Shown in pieces: positions 44,201 through 52,403 of a stretch of 64,000 bases of DNA. The translations under genes and the position numbers were made by a program. The notes under the pieces are model-generated. The model searched no databases. It saw only the letters and a program-made list of their open reading frames with translations, and had not been told where the DNA came from. Numbering within the stretch: the stretch's first letter is position 1; each line of letters starts with the position of its first letter. Source of the stretch: Bog-473 sp036268485 (GTDB lineage: Bacteria > Actinomycetota > Acidimicrobiia > Acidimicrobiales > RAAP-2). The DNA lies in assembly GCA_036268485.1 (NCBI GenBank), contig DATAUC010000091.1:97241-161240 (forward strand). The letters run 5' to 3'.

Positions 44201-45915
44201 TAGTTGCTCCTCTCGTTGGTCACCACATGATCTTTTCCGGCCGCATGCCGCTCCCGCAGCTCGCGCTTGAGTACCTTGCCGCTGGCATTGACCGGCAGGG
44301 CATCGACGATTACCACGCCACGCGGCACCTTGTAATTGGCCATGGCCGAGCGGGCCCAGACCAGGAGATCCCGACCCAGGGCGTCGGCCACGCCCTGGTC
44401 GGCCAGCGCCGGGTGGTCGGGGGCCACCACAACGTAGGCGCAGCCCACTTCGCCCATGCGCTCGTCGGGCACGCCGACCACGGCCACCTGGACCACCTCG
44501 TCCCGGCCGCGCCACATGGCCTCGATCTCGGCCGGATAGGCATTGAAGCCGCCGACCACGAACATGTCCTTGACCCGGTCGGTGATGGTGACGTTGCCGG
44601 CGCGGTCCAGCACCCCGATGTCGCCGGTATGGAGCCAGCCCTCGTCGTCAATGGCGGCCGCCGTGGCCGCCTCGTCCTTCCAGTACCCGGGCATGACGGT
44701 GTAACCCCGCACCACGATCTCACCAGGCTCGCCCGTCGGCACCGGCTGGCCGTCCACCACGGCCGCCACCTCCAGGCCGGGTATGGCCCGGCCCGATGTC
44801 CCGGCAATGATCTCGGGCGGGTCGCTGCGCCGGCACATGGTGACCGTGCCGCATGACTCGGTCAGCCCGTAGGCGGTGAGAACGGTGGAGAAGCCGAGCT
44901 CCGAACTCATGGCGTGCACCAGTTCGACCGGGACCACGGCGGCCCCGGTGACCCCGAGGCGCAAAGAGGACAAGTCGTGGTCGGCCCGGTGCGGGTCGGC
45001 CAGGAGCGACTGGTAGAGGGTGGGTGCGCCGGGCAGCACGCTGATGCGCTCGGATTCGATGCGGGCCATGACGGCCGTGGTGTCGAAGACGGCCTCGGGC
45101 ACCACGGTGGCCCCCGCCATGAGGCAGGCCAGGATGCCGGCCTTGTAGCCGAACGTGTGGAAGAACGGGTTGACCACCAGGTAGCGATCGGCTCGACCCA
45201 GGCCGACGATGGAGGCCCAGGTGCCGAAGGTGCGCAGGGACTGGGCGTGCGAGGTGGCCGCGCCCTTGGGATGCCCTGTGGTGCCCGAGGTGAAGATCAG
45301 ATCGGCCACGTCGTCCGGCTCGAGGGCAGCCACCCGGGCCGCTGACTCGGCGGGGTCGACGGAGGCGGCCGCACCCAAGAAGGCCGGGAGGGACTGCACC
45401 GGCACATTGGGCGCGCTCTGCGGACTCTCGCCGCGCAGCAGCACGATCTGGCGCAGGTCGCCCACGTCCTCGCCGTCGAGGAGCGCCGGATAGTCCACGC
45501 CGAGGAAGCCGCGCACCGTCAGAAGCATGCTGGCCCCCGAGGCCCGCAGGATGTAGGCCGCCTCGCCACCCTTGAAGCGCGTGTTGAGAGGGACGAGCAC
45601 GGCGCCGGCCCGCAGCGCACCCAGAGCGGCCACCATCCATTCGGCGCAGTTGGGAGCCCACACGGCCACCCGGTCGCCGGGGGCTGTTCCCGCCGCCACG
45701 AAGCCCCGGGCGTACTCGTCGACGGCCAGGGCCAGCTGGGCGAAGGTCAGTCGGGTGTCGCCGTCGACCAGCGCGTCCACCTCGGCGTGGCGCACGGCGG
45801 CGTCGTCGACCAGCGCCGGGATAGTGCCCCAGATGAGATCGGCCCGGGGGTCCTCCGCCTCGAGCGGCGCGCCGCCGATGCCCTCTCCCGAACGATCCGG
45901 GACAACCGTCGTCAC
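44200..45915 (-). CDS. fadD3: Acyl-CoA synthetase, FadD3-like (steroid HIP-CoA ligase)
   Basis: A 571-residue ANL-superfamily ligase. Motifs are FTSGTTGHPKGAATSH (nucleotide loop), AYGLTESCGTVTMC, WLHTGDIGVLDRAGNVTITDRVKDMFVVGGFNAYPAEIE, and the catalytic Lys in LPVNASGKVLKREL. Sequence and setting next to ipdF and fadE30 match FadD3, which loads CoA on the 3aH-4a(3'-propanoate)-7a-methylhexahydroindanedione (HIP) formed from cholesterol rings C and D. That is inference by synteny and remembered similarity. Start is GTG 45915 overlapping the ipdF stop as GTGA. Confidence 0.85.
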   Translation of the reverse strand: MTTVVPDRSGEGIGGAPLEAEDPRADLIWGTIPALVDDAAVRHAEVDALVDGDTRLTFAQLALAVDEYARGFVAAGTAPGDRVAVWAPNCAEWMVAALGALRAGAVLVPLNTRFKGGEAAYILRASGASMLLTVRGFLGVDYPALLDGEDVGDLRQIVLLRGESPQSAPNVPVQSLPAFLGAAASVDPAESAARVAALEPDDVADLIFTSGTTGHPKGAATSHAQSLRTFGTWASIVGLGRADRYLVVNPFFHTFGYKAGILACLMAGATVVPEAVFDTTAVMARIESERISVLPGAPTLYQSLLADPHRADHDLSSLRLGVTGAAVVPVELVHAMSSELGFSTVLTAYGLTESCGTVTMCRRSDPPEIIAGTSGRAIPGLEVAAVVDGQPVPTGEPGEIVVRGYTVMPGYWKDEAATAAAIDDEGWLHTGDIGVLDRAGNVTITDRVKDMFVVGGFNAYPAEIEAMWRGRDEVVQVAVVGVPDERMGEVGCAYVVVAPDHPALADQGVADALGRDLLVWARSAMANYKVPRGVVIVDALPVNASGKVLKRELRERHAAGKDHVVTNERSN

Positions 45916-46715
45916 GGATGCTGGCTCGATACGGAGATGACTTCCCCGCTCATGTACGACGAGTAGTCGCTGGCCAAGAACACGATGACGTTGGCCACTT
46001 CCCACGTCTCGGCGCCCCGCCCGAACAGCTCGCGGCGGCGCAGGATGGCCAGGTCCTCGTCGGGGATGGCCCGGTTGAGGAACGGGTGCTCAGCCAGGCT
46101 GGGCGACACCGCGTTCACCCGCACGCCGGCCGGGGCCGCTTCGGCGGCGGCGCAGCGCGTCAGCGCCATGACGCCGGCCTTGGCCGCGGCGTAGTGGGCC
46201 TGACCGGCCTGGGCCCGCCAGCCCAGAACCGACGCGTTGTTGACGATCACCCCGCTGCCTTGCGGCAACAGATGGGTCAGCGCGGCCCGGGTGCACCGGA
46301 AGGTGCCGGTCAGCGTGATGTCGAGCACCGTCGACCACTGGTCGTCGGTCATCTCCACCAATGGGACCGTGCCGCCCAAGCCGGCGTTGTGCACGGCCAC
46401 GTCGAAGCGGCCGTAGCGGGCGATGGCGGCGTCGTAGAGGGTCTGCACCTGAGCCTCGTCGGTGACGTCACACACCACTGGATGCACGTCACCACCGGTC
46501 TCGGCCGCCAGCTGCTCGGCCGTCTCGTTGAGTCGGCGCTCATGGGTGTCGGAGATGACGATGGCCGCCCCCTCCTCCAGGCAGCGGCGCGCCGTGGCCG
46601 ACCCGATGCCGGTGCCGGCTGCCGCCGTCACGATGACCACCTTGTCGGTCAGAAGGCCATGCCCGGTGGGGGGCGTCGGCGGTGCCGGTGGATCAAAAGA
46701 ATCCTGGAGGCTCAC
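45912..46715 (-). CDS. ipdF: SDR dehydrogenase, IpdF-like
   Basis: A 267-residue short-chain dehydrogenase. The cofactor motif is TAAAGTGIGSATARR, NNAG-equivalent VHNAGLGGT, catalytic Ser in NNASVLGWRAQ and the YAAAK pair Tyr-Lys. The end SDYSSYMSGEVISVSSQHP is nearly identical in character to mycobacterial IpdF (Rv3559c), which acts on a CoA-bound steroid ring intermediate. Start is GTG 46715, overlapping fadE30 as GTGA. Confidence 0.88.
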   Translation of the reverse strand: MSLQDSFDPPAPPTPPTGHGLLTDKVVIVTAAAGTGIGSATARRCLEEGAAIVISDTHERRLNETAEQLAAETGGDVHPVVCDVTDEAQVQTLYDAAIARYGRFDVAVHNAGLGGTVPLVEMTDDQWSTVLDITLTGTFRCTRAALTHLLPQGSGVIVNNASVLGWRAQAGQAHYAAAKAGVMALTRCAAAEAAPAGVRVNAVSPSLAEHPFLNRAIPDEDLAILRRRELFGRGAETWEVANVIVFLASDYSSYMSGEVISVSSQHP

Positions 46716-47899
46716 GCCGTCCCCTTCGGCTCGGGCGGGAGTCCAAGCACCCGCTCACCAATGATGTTGCGTTGAATCTGATTGGAGCCACCGTAAATCG
46801 TTTCGGACCGGGAGAAGAGAAACGAGCGCTGGAATTCGTTGAGCTCGTAGTCGCCGGCGTCGAGGAGGGTGGCGGCGGGGCCGAGGATATCGAGGGCCAG
46901 CTCGCCCAGGCGCCGGTGCCAGCTGCCCCAGTAGAGCTTGGCGATGGAAGCTTCGGGCGGGGCCACTGGCCCGTCGATCCCCGAGAGGCTGCGCAGGGTG
47001 TTGTACCGCATGATGGTCAGTTCGGCGTGGGCCTGGGCCAGGCGTTGGCGCATGACCGGGTCACGGGAGCGACCGTTGCTCTGGGCCAGCGCCACCAGGC
47101 GGTCGAACTCGCGCACGAAACCGAGTTGATGTCCGAGCAGCGCCACCCCGCGCTCGAAGGCCAGGGTGGCCAGGGCCACCCGCCAGCCCTCCCCCACGGC
47201 GCCCACCACGTTGTCGCGACGGGTACGGGCCCCGTCGAAGAAGACCTCGTTGAACTCGCTGGTCCGAGTCAGTTGGGTGATGGGTCGCACCTCAATGCCG
47301 GGTTGGTCCATGGGGACGAGCAGGTAGGACAATCCCTTGTGGCGCTGGGAGTCGGGATCGGTGCGGCACACGACGAAGCACCAGTCGGACTGGTGGGCCA
47401 ACGAGGTCCAGACCTTCTGCCCGGTGACCACCCACTCGTCGCCATCCAGTACCGCCTTGGTCTTCACATTGGCCAGGTCGCTCCCGGCGTCGGGCTCGGA
47501 GTAGCCCTGGCACCACAACTCGGTGCCGCGCCGGATAGGCGGCAGGAAGCGGGCCTTCTGCTCCTCGGTCCCGTAGTGGATGAGGGTGGGGCCCAGCAGC
47601 CCCTCGCCCAGGATGCTGACGCGTCCGGGCGCCGCGGCCCGGGCGTACTCCTCGTGGAAGATGACCTGTTCGGTGATGGAAGCGCCCCGGCCGCCGTGCT
47701 CGGTCGGCCAACCCAGGCAGGTCCATCCGCCGTCGGCCAGCACCGTCTCCCAGCGCTGGCGGGTCTCGAAGCCGAAGGTCTCGTCGCCCGAGCCGCCCCG
47801 GCCGCGCAGGTCGGCAAACTCCCCCACCAGGTGTTCTGTGAGGAATTCCCGCACCTCGGCCCGGAAAGCCGTGTCTTCGGGGCGGTCACGCAGATCCAT
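46712..47899 (-). CDS. fadE30: Acyl-CoA dehydrogenase, FadE30-like
   Basis: A 395-residue flavin-dependent acyl-CoA dehydrogenase. Typical stretches are LGWPTEHGGRGAS, ELWCQGYSEPDAGSDLANVKTKA for FAD and substrate contacts, VTGQKVWTSLAHQSDWCFVV, and the C-terminal ETIYGGSNQIQRNIIGERVLGLPPEPKG. It resembles FadE30 (Rv3560c), which desaturates a steroid-ring CoA intermediate. It is the first gene of a four-gene minus-strand operon, with a symmetric operator candidate upstream. Confidence 0.88.
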   Translation of the reverse strand: MDLRDRPEDTAFRAEVREFLTEHLVGEFADLRGRGGSGDETFGFETRQRWETVLADGGWTCLGWPTEHGGRGASITEQVIFHEEYARAAAPGRVSILGEGLLGPTLIHYGTEEQKARFLPPIRRGTELWCQGYSEPDAGSDLANVKTKAVLDGDEWVVTGQKVWTSLAHQSDWCFVVCRTDPDSQRHKGLSYLLVPMDQPGIEVRPITQLTRTSEFNEVFFDGARTRRDNVVGAVGEGWRVALATLAFERGVALLGHQLGFVREFDRLVALAQSNGRSRDPVMRQRLAQAHAELTIMRYNTLRSLSGIDGPVAPPEASIAKLYWGSWHRRLGELALDILGPAATLLDAGDYELNEFQRSFLFSRSETIYGGSNQIQRNIIGERVLGLPPEPKGTA

Positions 47900-47932
47900 G
47901 GCCCGAGAAGCGTACCGAAGCTGGCCGACCCG

Positions 47933-47958
47933 ATCTGACGCGCCGTCAGATATGACGG
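47933..47958. promoter_or_regulatory. Divergent operator candidate with three TGACG half-sites
   Basis: Bases 47933-47951 form a perfect inverted repeat ATCTGACG, CGC, CGTCAGAT. A second perfect repeat, CCGTCA, GATA, TGACGG at 47943-47958, shares its middle half-site. It lies 34 bp from the fadE30 start and 64 bp from the amidohydrolase start, which suits a TetR-type repressor that controls both. In mycobacteria the matching genes are under KstR2; this motif is not the KstR2 sequence I know. Confidence 0.7.
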
Positions 47959-48021
47959 CCCGGGGACGATGCGGTCGTCTCTTACCTTTGGAATACTCGC
48001 GTCGGACCAGAGGGGGCTGCC

Positions 48022-49230
48022 ATGGCGTACAGCGAAGGTCGGATCGTCCACGATGCCGACTCCCACATCATGGAGACGCCGACCTGGCTGCGTGACCACG
48101 CCGAAGCCCGCTACCGCGACCGGCTGCCCGTGCTGCGCTATCCCGGGGGCAACGAGCTGCGCCAGACCGGTAACCCCGAGGAGCAACAGCAGGACCTCAT
48201 CGCGTCCTTCGAGCGCCTGCGCGACCGCCACGGCAGTGCCGAGTACCGAGCTCAGGAAGAGGCCGAGATCATGGCGCGCAAGAACTTCGCGGCCACCGGA
48301 TCATTCATTGCCGAGGACCGACCGCGGGCGCTCGACCTCCTGGGCTTCAGCAGCCAGCTCGTCTTCAACACGTTCCACAACGGCCGGCTGCACGGGCTCG
48401 AGCACGGCGGCGACGCCGACCTGGCCTACGCCGCGGCCCGGGCGCACAACCGGGGCATGCTCGACTTCTGCTCCGTCGACCCCCGCCTGCTGGCCACCTG
48501 TTACATCCCCCTGGTCGATCCCGAGAGAGCGGTGGCGGGCACCGGTGACGCCCTGGCCCAGGGGGCGGCGGCCCTCCTGATCGCTTCGGGCTGCCCACCG
48601 GCCTTCTCCCCCAGCCACACCGACCTCTTCGGCGTCTGGGCCCAGGCCGAGGAGGCCGACATTCCCGTCGTCTTCCACGTTGGGGGCACCGGCCACCTGA
48701 TCGACCCGCACTACTTCGAAAACGGGCTGCCCGTGCCACACGACTTCCACGGCGGCGACGAGAACTTCCGCTCGGTTGACTACATGGGCATCCCGGTGCC
48801 ACCGGCCCAGACTCTGGCCACCCTCATCTTCGACGGCGTGCTGGAGCGCTTCCCCGGGCTGCGCATCGGCGTCATTGAGCAGGGCGCCATCTGGATGCCC
48901 TCCTGGCTGCGCCAGATGGAGTCAGCCTTTGAGGCCTTCCACCGCCACGAGGACCGCCTCCAAGCCCTCTCCCTGCGGCCGACCGACTACGTGCACCGCC
49001 AGGTCCGCTTCACCCCATACCCGACCGAGGACGTCGGCTGGATCATCCGGGAAGGCGGTCCGGACCTCGTCATGTTCTCGTCGGACTACCCGCACGTCGA
49101 AGGCGGGCGCAAGCCACGGGAGCGCTTCGAAGCGTCTATCGGGGACGCCAGCGACGAGGTGCGCCAGCAATTCTACGTCGACAACTTTCTCTTCCTTATG
49201 GGAGCCGCCGGCACGCAGCTGGCGGCCTGA
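48022..49230 (+). CDS. Amidohydrolase-family metal-dependent hydrolase (COG2159 type)
   Basis: A 402-residue TIM-barrel amidohydrolase of the aminocarboxymuconate-semialdehyde decarboxylase-like group. It begins IVHDADSHIMETPTW (metal-site DxH), has VVFHVGGTGH and GVIEQGAIWMPSW in the barrel, and ends FSSDYPHVEGGRKPRERF with the conserved Asp. AGAGGGGG lies before the ATG. It is divergent from the fadE30 operon across the operator candidate, so it is likely involved in the same catabolism, perhaps as a hydrolase or decarboxylase of a ring-derived acid. Confidence 0.82.
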   Translation: MAYSEGRIVHDADSHIMETPTWLRDHAEARYRDRLPVLRYPGGNELRQTGNPEEQQQDLIASFERLRDRHGSAEYRAQEEAEIMARKNFAATGSFIAEDRPRALDLLGFSSQLVFNTFHNGRLHGLEHGGDADLAYAAARAHNRGMLDFCSVDPRLLATCYIPLVDPERAVAGTGDALAQGAAALLIASGCPPAFSPSHTDLFGVWAQAEEADIPVVFHVGGTGHLIDPHYFENGLPVPHDFHGGDENFRSVDYMGIPVPPAQTLATLIFDGVLERFPGLRIGVIEQGAIWMPSWLRQMESAFEAFHRHEDRLQALSLRPTDYVHRQVRFTPYPTEDVGWIIREGGPDLVMFSSDYPHVEGGRKPRERFEASIGDASDEVRQQFYVDNFLFLMGAAGTQLAA

Positions 49231-49256
49231 ACCACCACGAAAGCGAGCAGCACGCT

Positions 49257-50447
49257 ATGAGCAGCGACGTCATCATCGGCGGCCAGGTCGAGCCCGGGTT
49301 CGAGGCGGTCCGGGACGCCTTCACCCACAACTTCACCGTCGGCCGTGAGCTGGGAGCCGCCTTCTGCCTCCACGTCGAGGGCAAGAAGGTGGTGGACCTG
49401 TGGGGCGGTTCCTTCGACCGCTCCGGGACCCACCCCTACGGCCAGGACACCCTCCAGCTCGTCTTCTCATCGACGAAGGGCGCCACCGCCGCCTGCGCCA
49501 ACCTGCTGGCCCAGCGGGGCCAACTCGACCTCAACGCTCCGGTGGCCACCTACTGGCCCGAGTTCGCCCAAGCCGGCAAGGAGGACATGCCGGTCCTGTT
49601 CCTCTTGACCCACCAGGCCGGACTGCCGGCCATCGACCGCACGCTCAGCGCGGAGGAGGTACAGGCCTGGGACCCGGTGGTGGCCGCCCTGGCCGAGCAG
49701 ACCCCGTTCTGGGAGCCGGGCACGGCCCACGGCTACCACGCCCTGACCTATGGCTGGCTGGTGGGCGAGGTCGTGCGCCGGGTCAGCGGGCGCTCGCTCG
49801 GCACCTACTTCGCCGAAGAGATCGCCGGACCCCTTGGCCTGGAGTTCTGGATCGGCCTCCCTCAAGACCTCGAGCACCGGGTCTCCCCCATCTCGGGCGG
49901 GGCCAGCCCCGGTGGAGGCGAGGGCACTCCGGCTGACTACGCCAGCACGCTGGTGGCCCGGGCCCTCAACGCCGGCGGCGCCTTCGGAGATCCGGGCTGG
50001 ATGAACCGCCCGGCCTGGCACGCGGCCGAGGTGCCGGCAGCCAACGGCATCACCAACGCCACGTCCCTGTCCCGCCTGTACGCCGGCCTGATCGGTAGCG
50101 TCGACGGCGGTCCGGCCGAGCCGATCCTGACCATGGACCAGATCAACCAAGCCCGCACCGTGCGCACCTTCGGGCCCGACCAGGTCTTCCTGACCCTCGG
50201 CTTCCCCATGGAGCAGTGGATCGGGCAGGGCTTCTGGGTCTCCAGTCCCTATGCCCCGTTCGGGGGTGAGGGCTCCTTCGGCCACACCGGCGCCGGCGGG
50301 TCCTACGGGTTCGCCGACCCCGAGCACCGCTTGGCGGCCGGCTACACCATGAACAAGATGTCGGCCGGGGTCACGGGCGACCCCCGCGCCCGCCGCCTCA
50401 TCCGGGCCTGCTACGAATCAGTGGGCGCCGAGGCGACCTACAGCTGA
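49257..50447 (+). CDS. Serine hydrolase, beta-lactamase/EstB-like
   Basis: A 396-residue protein of the class C beta-lactamase and esterase family. The nucleophile motif SSTKG (SxxK) is near residue 71, the YxN-equivalent Tyr lies in GYHALTYGWL, and FGHTGAGGS is the KTG-equivalent. No signal peptide is seen, which favours an intracellular esterase over a beta-lactamase. It follows the amidohydrolase by 26 bp and probably shares its promoter. Confidence 0.85.
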   Translation: MSSDVIIGGQVEPGFEAVRDAFTHNFTVGRELGAAFCLHVEGKKVVDLWGGSFDRSGTHPYGQDTLQLVFSSTKGATAACANLLAQRGQLDLNAPVATYWPEFAQAGKEDMPVLFLLTHQAGLPAIDRTLSAEEVQAWDPVVAALAEQTPFWEPGTAHGYHALTYGWLVGEVVRRVSGRSLGTYFAEEIAGPLGLEFWIGLPQDLEHRVSPISGGASPGGGEGTPADYASTLVARALNAGGAFGDPGWMNRPAWHAAEVPAANGITNATSLSRLYAGLIGSVDGGPAEPILTMDQINQARTVRTFGPDQVFLTLGFPMEQWIGQGFWVSSPYAPFGGEGSFGHTGAGGSYGFADPEHRLAAGYTMNKMSAGVTGDPRARRLIRACYESVGAEATYS

Positions 50448-50450
50448 GTT

Positions 50451-50470
50451 CCCCGGCGTCGGTGCCGGGG
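50451..50470 (+). terminator. Hairpin between serine hydrolase and msrB
   Basis: CCCCGGC and GCCGGGG form a perfect 7-bp stem around GTCGGT. It lies three bases after the stop and directly before the AAAGGAGG ribosome binding site of msrB. With no U-tract it is more likely to adjust readthrough or mRNA stability than to fully terminate. Confidence 0.45.
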
Positions 50471-50486
50471 CCAAAGGAGGTCCGCC

Positions 50487-50945
50487 ATGTTCACCCGCCA
50501 CAAGAGAAAGCAGGGTCACGCGGTGGAGTACACCATCACCAAGACCGAGGACGAGTGGAAGCAGGAACTGCCGCCCGATCGATACCAGGTGCTGCGCCGG
50601 GCCGGCACCGAGCCGGCGTGGTCGGGCGCACTGCTCCACGTCGACGGGGCCGGGGTCTTTCACTGCGCCGGCTGCAACGCCGAGCTGTTCGACACCGATG
50701 CCAAGTTCGAGTCGGGCTCGGGCTGGCCCAGCTTCGACCGGGCCAAGGCGGACGGCACCATCATTGAGCACACCGACCGCAGCTTCGGCATGGCCCGCAC
50801 CGAAATTCTGTGCGCCCAGTGCGGTGGGCATCTGGGCCATGTCTTCCCCGACGGCCCCACCGACACCGGGCTGCGTTACTGCGTGAATTCGCTCTCCCTG
50901 ACCTACGAGCAGACCGACGGCTCAAAGGACAGCTCAGGAGACTGA
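50487..50945 (+). CDS. msrB: Peptide-methionine (R)-S-oxide reductase
   Basis: A 152-residue MsrB, which repairs methionine-R-sulfoxide. Two zinc CxxC pairs are present (HCAGC and LCAQC), with GSGWPSF in the substrate pocket and the catalytic Cys132 in RYCVNS. AAAGGAGG lies 6 bases before the ATG, an unusually strong site, which fixes the start; residues 1-12 are a basic extension. The 3' end overlaps the convergent small gene by 43 bases. Confidence 0.95.
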   Translation: MFTRHKRKQGHAVEYTITKTEDEWKQELPPDRYQVLRRAGTEPAWSGALLHVDGAGVFHCAGCNAELFDTDAKFESGSGWPSFDRAKADGTIIEHTDRSFGMARTEILCAQCGGHLGHVFPDGPTDTGLRYCVNSLSLTYEQTDGSKDSSGD

Positions 50946-51282
50946 TCCGCGCTGAGTCGCCCCTCGATCTCGTCGAAGACGCGCCCGAGGTGAGCCGAAT
51001 CATTGACGAAGCCGACGGTGCGCAAGAGCGACTCGGCCAGAGCCAGGGCGGCGCACACGGCGAACACCTCCTCCTTCAAGAGGAGGATCCGGGCGTCGAA
51101 GTGGACCGGGACCGGCGGCGCTGTCGGTAGACCCGGCGACCCAGCCCCAGTACCGAGACCAGCGCCAGCAGGGTGAGCTCGGGCACCGGGTGGCGCAGCA
51201 GCCACACCGCGTGCAGCACCGTCAGCCTGCCCGTGGCCAACGCCACGGGCAGGACCGGCGATGTGATCAGCCAGGACGACAC
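50903..51282 (-). pseudogene. Small membrane-associated gene, apparently frameshifted
   Basis: Directly after the ssb stop, a frame starting GTG 51282 reads as a natural N-terminus with a hydrophobic region (SPVLPVALATGRLTVLHAVWLLRHPVPELTLLALVSVLGLGRRVYRQRRR), then turns to Ser/Thr-rich nonsense and stops at 51076. A second frame takes over near 51110-51125 with the natural-looking HFDARILLLKEEVFAVCAALALAESLLRTVGFVNDSAHLGRVFDEIEGRL, ending at 50903. Reading the two as one protein needs a single -1 shift. It may be a true frameshift, a sequence error, or two genes; an AAGGAGGAG before an internal GTG gives some support to the last option. Function unknown. Confidence 0.5.
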
Positions 51283-51708
51283 TCACGCCTCGACCGCGAC
51301 GGCTCCCGAGGACAGATCGGCATCGACATCGGGCTGGTCGGCGGCACCGCGGCGCTCGTTGCGCTGCACGTCGCACGTGGCGAAGCGCAGGCTGGGCCCG
51401 ATCTCGTCGGCCGTGATCTCCACCTTGGATCGGTGGTCGCCCTCCTCGGTCTCCCAGCTGCGCTGCTCGAGGCGGCCGGTGACGACGACCCGCATGCCCT
51501 TGGACAGGCTGAGGGCCACGTTCTCGGCCAGGTCCCGCCAGCACACGACATCGAAGAACGACACCGCCTCGTGCCATTCCTGGGTGGCGCGGTCCTGCCA
51601 GCGCCGGTTCACGGCCACGCCCAGCTGGGCCGTGGCTTGCCCTTCCTTGGTGTAACGAATTTCCGGCTCACGGGTCAGGTTGCCCGTGATGGTGGTGGTG
51701 TTGGCCAT
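51283..51708 (-). CDS. ssb: Single-stranded DNA-binding protein, short SsbB type
   Basis: A 141-residue SSB with an OB fold: TITGNLTREPEIRYTKEGQATAQLGVAVNRRW, then FFDVVCWRDLAENVALSLSKGMRVVVTGRLEQRSW. The C-terminus ends DLSSGAVAVEA and lacks the acidic DDxxPF tip through which the main SSB recruits repair proteins. It therefore looks like a second SSB, comparable to SsbB of actinobacteria. Start is ATG 51708. The main ssb, usually next to rpsF and rpsR, is not in this window. Confidence 0.88.
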   Translation of the reverse strand: MANTTTITGNLTREPEIRYTKEGQATAQLGVAVNRRWQDRATQEWHEAVSFFDVVCWRDLAENVALSLSKGMRVVVTGRLEQRSWETEEGDHRSKVEITADEIGPSLRFATCDVQRNERRGAADQPDVDADLSSGAVAVEA

Positions 51709-51836
51709 GGCGTGCTCCTCGCTTTCGCACTGCCACCCGCGGTCGCGAGGGCAACCGGGAGCGTGCGGGAGCGACATTGCACGAAACCTTGCTGGTCCAG
51801 GGGGGCGACCCTCAATGTTCGCCCCGCGCTGTGTGG

Positions 51837-52379
51837 TCAGCCGCAATCCCCCGGAACCGTCAGATTCCACACGGTGAACAGGTCAGCGGGAATCTGCCCC
51901 GGGCACGGCACACCGGTGTACCCGGTGCTCCTGACGTAGGTCCATGCCCCACCGACCGGCTGTTCGAAGACCCCGCAACAGCCATCGTCCTGCATGGCGA
52001 CCTGGGTGTTCATGTCGGCCGTGGGGCTGGGAGCAAATGTGGCCAGAGCCCAGTAGGCATTGGAGGCCGGCCGGAAGGCGTAGTAGACCGAGCCGGGGGC
52101 CGTACCCGCGATCTGAGATGCCGGCAAGCCGCTGTGGGCCACATAGGCCGCCACCAGATCGCTCTTCACCTGCGCCGTCACCGCCAGGTTCTGATCGGCG
52201 CCCGACGTGGCGGTGGTGGCCGTGGTGGGCGTCGTGGTCGGCACGGTCGTGCCCTGCACCGCAATAGTCGTCGTGCTGTCCGAGGCCGTCTTGGCCGGGC
52301 TGCTCCCGCAGGCGGTCAGCGCCGCGCCGCCGATCACCACGGCGAACAAGGTGCCCAGGATTCTGCGCGTGGAGTGCAT
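51837..52379 (-). CDS. Putative lipoprotein
   Basis: A 180-residue secreted protein. The signal peptide ends in a lipobox (ALTAC) near residue 24, so it should be lipid-anchored outside the membrane. A Thr/Ala-rich spacer of about 35 residues (TTIAVQGTTVPTTTPTTA) follows, then a soluble domain with YYAFRPASNAYWALATF and several cysteines (DDGCCGVF, GVPCPGQ, PGDCG) that may form disulfides. No family recognised. It lies 24 bp downstream of ftsX on the same strand. Start is ATG 52379. Confidence 0.75.
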   Translation of the reverse strand: MHSTRRILGTLFAVVIGGAALTACGSSPAKTASDSTTTIAVQGTTVPTTTPTTATTATSGADQNLAVTAQVKSDLVAAYVAHSGLPASQIAGTAPGSVYYAFRPASNAYWALATFAPSPTADMNTQVAMQDDGCCGVFEQPVGGAWTYVRSTGYTGVPCPGQIPADLFTVWNLTVPGDCG

Positions 52380-52403
52380 CAACCCTGTTTACACCGGGTG
52401 GCG

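Noticed and set aside
51283..51870. Longer ssb start at 51870
   Set aside because: The extra 54 residues are not SSB-like and overlap the lipoprotein 3' end; MANTTTITGN is the normal N-terminus.
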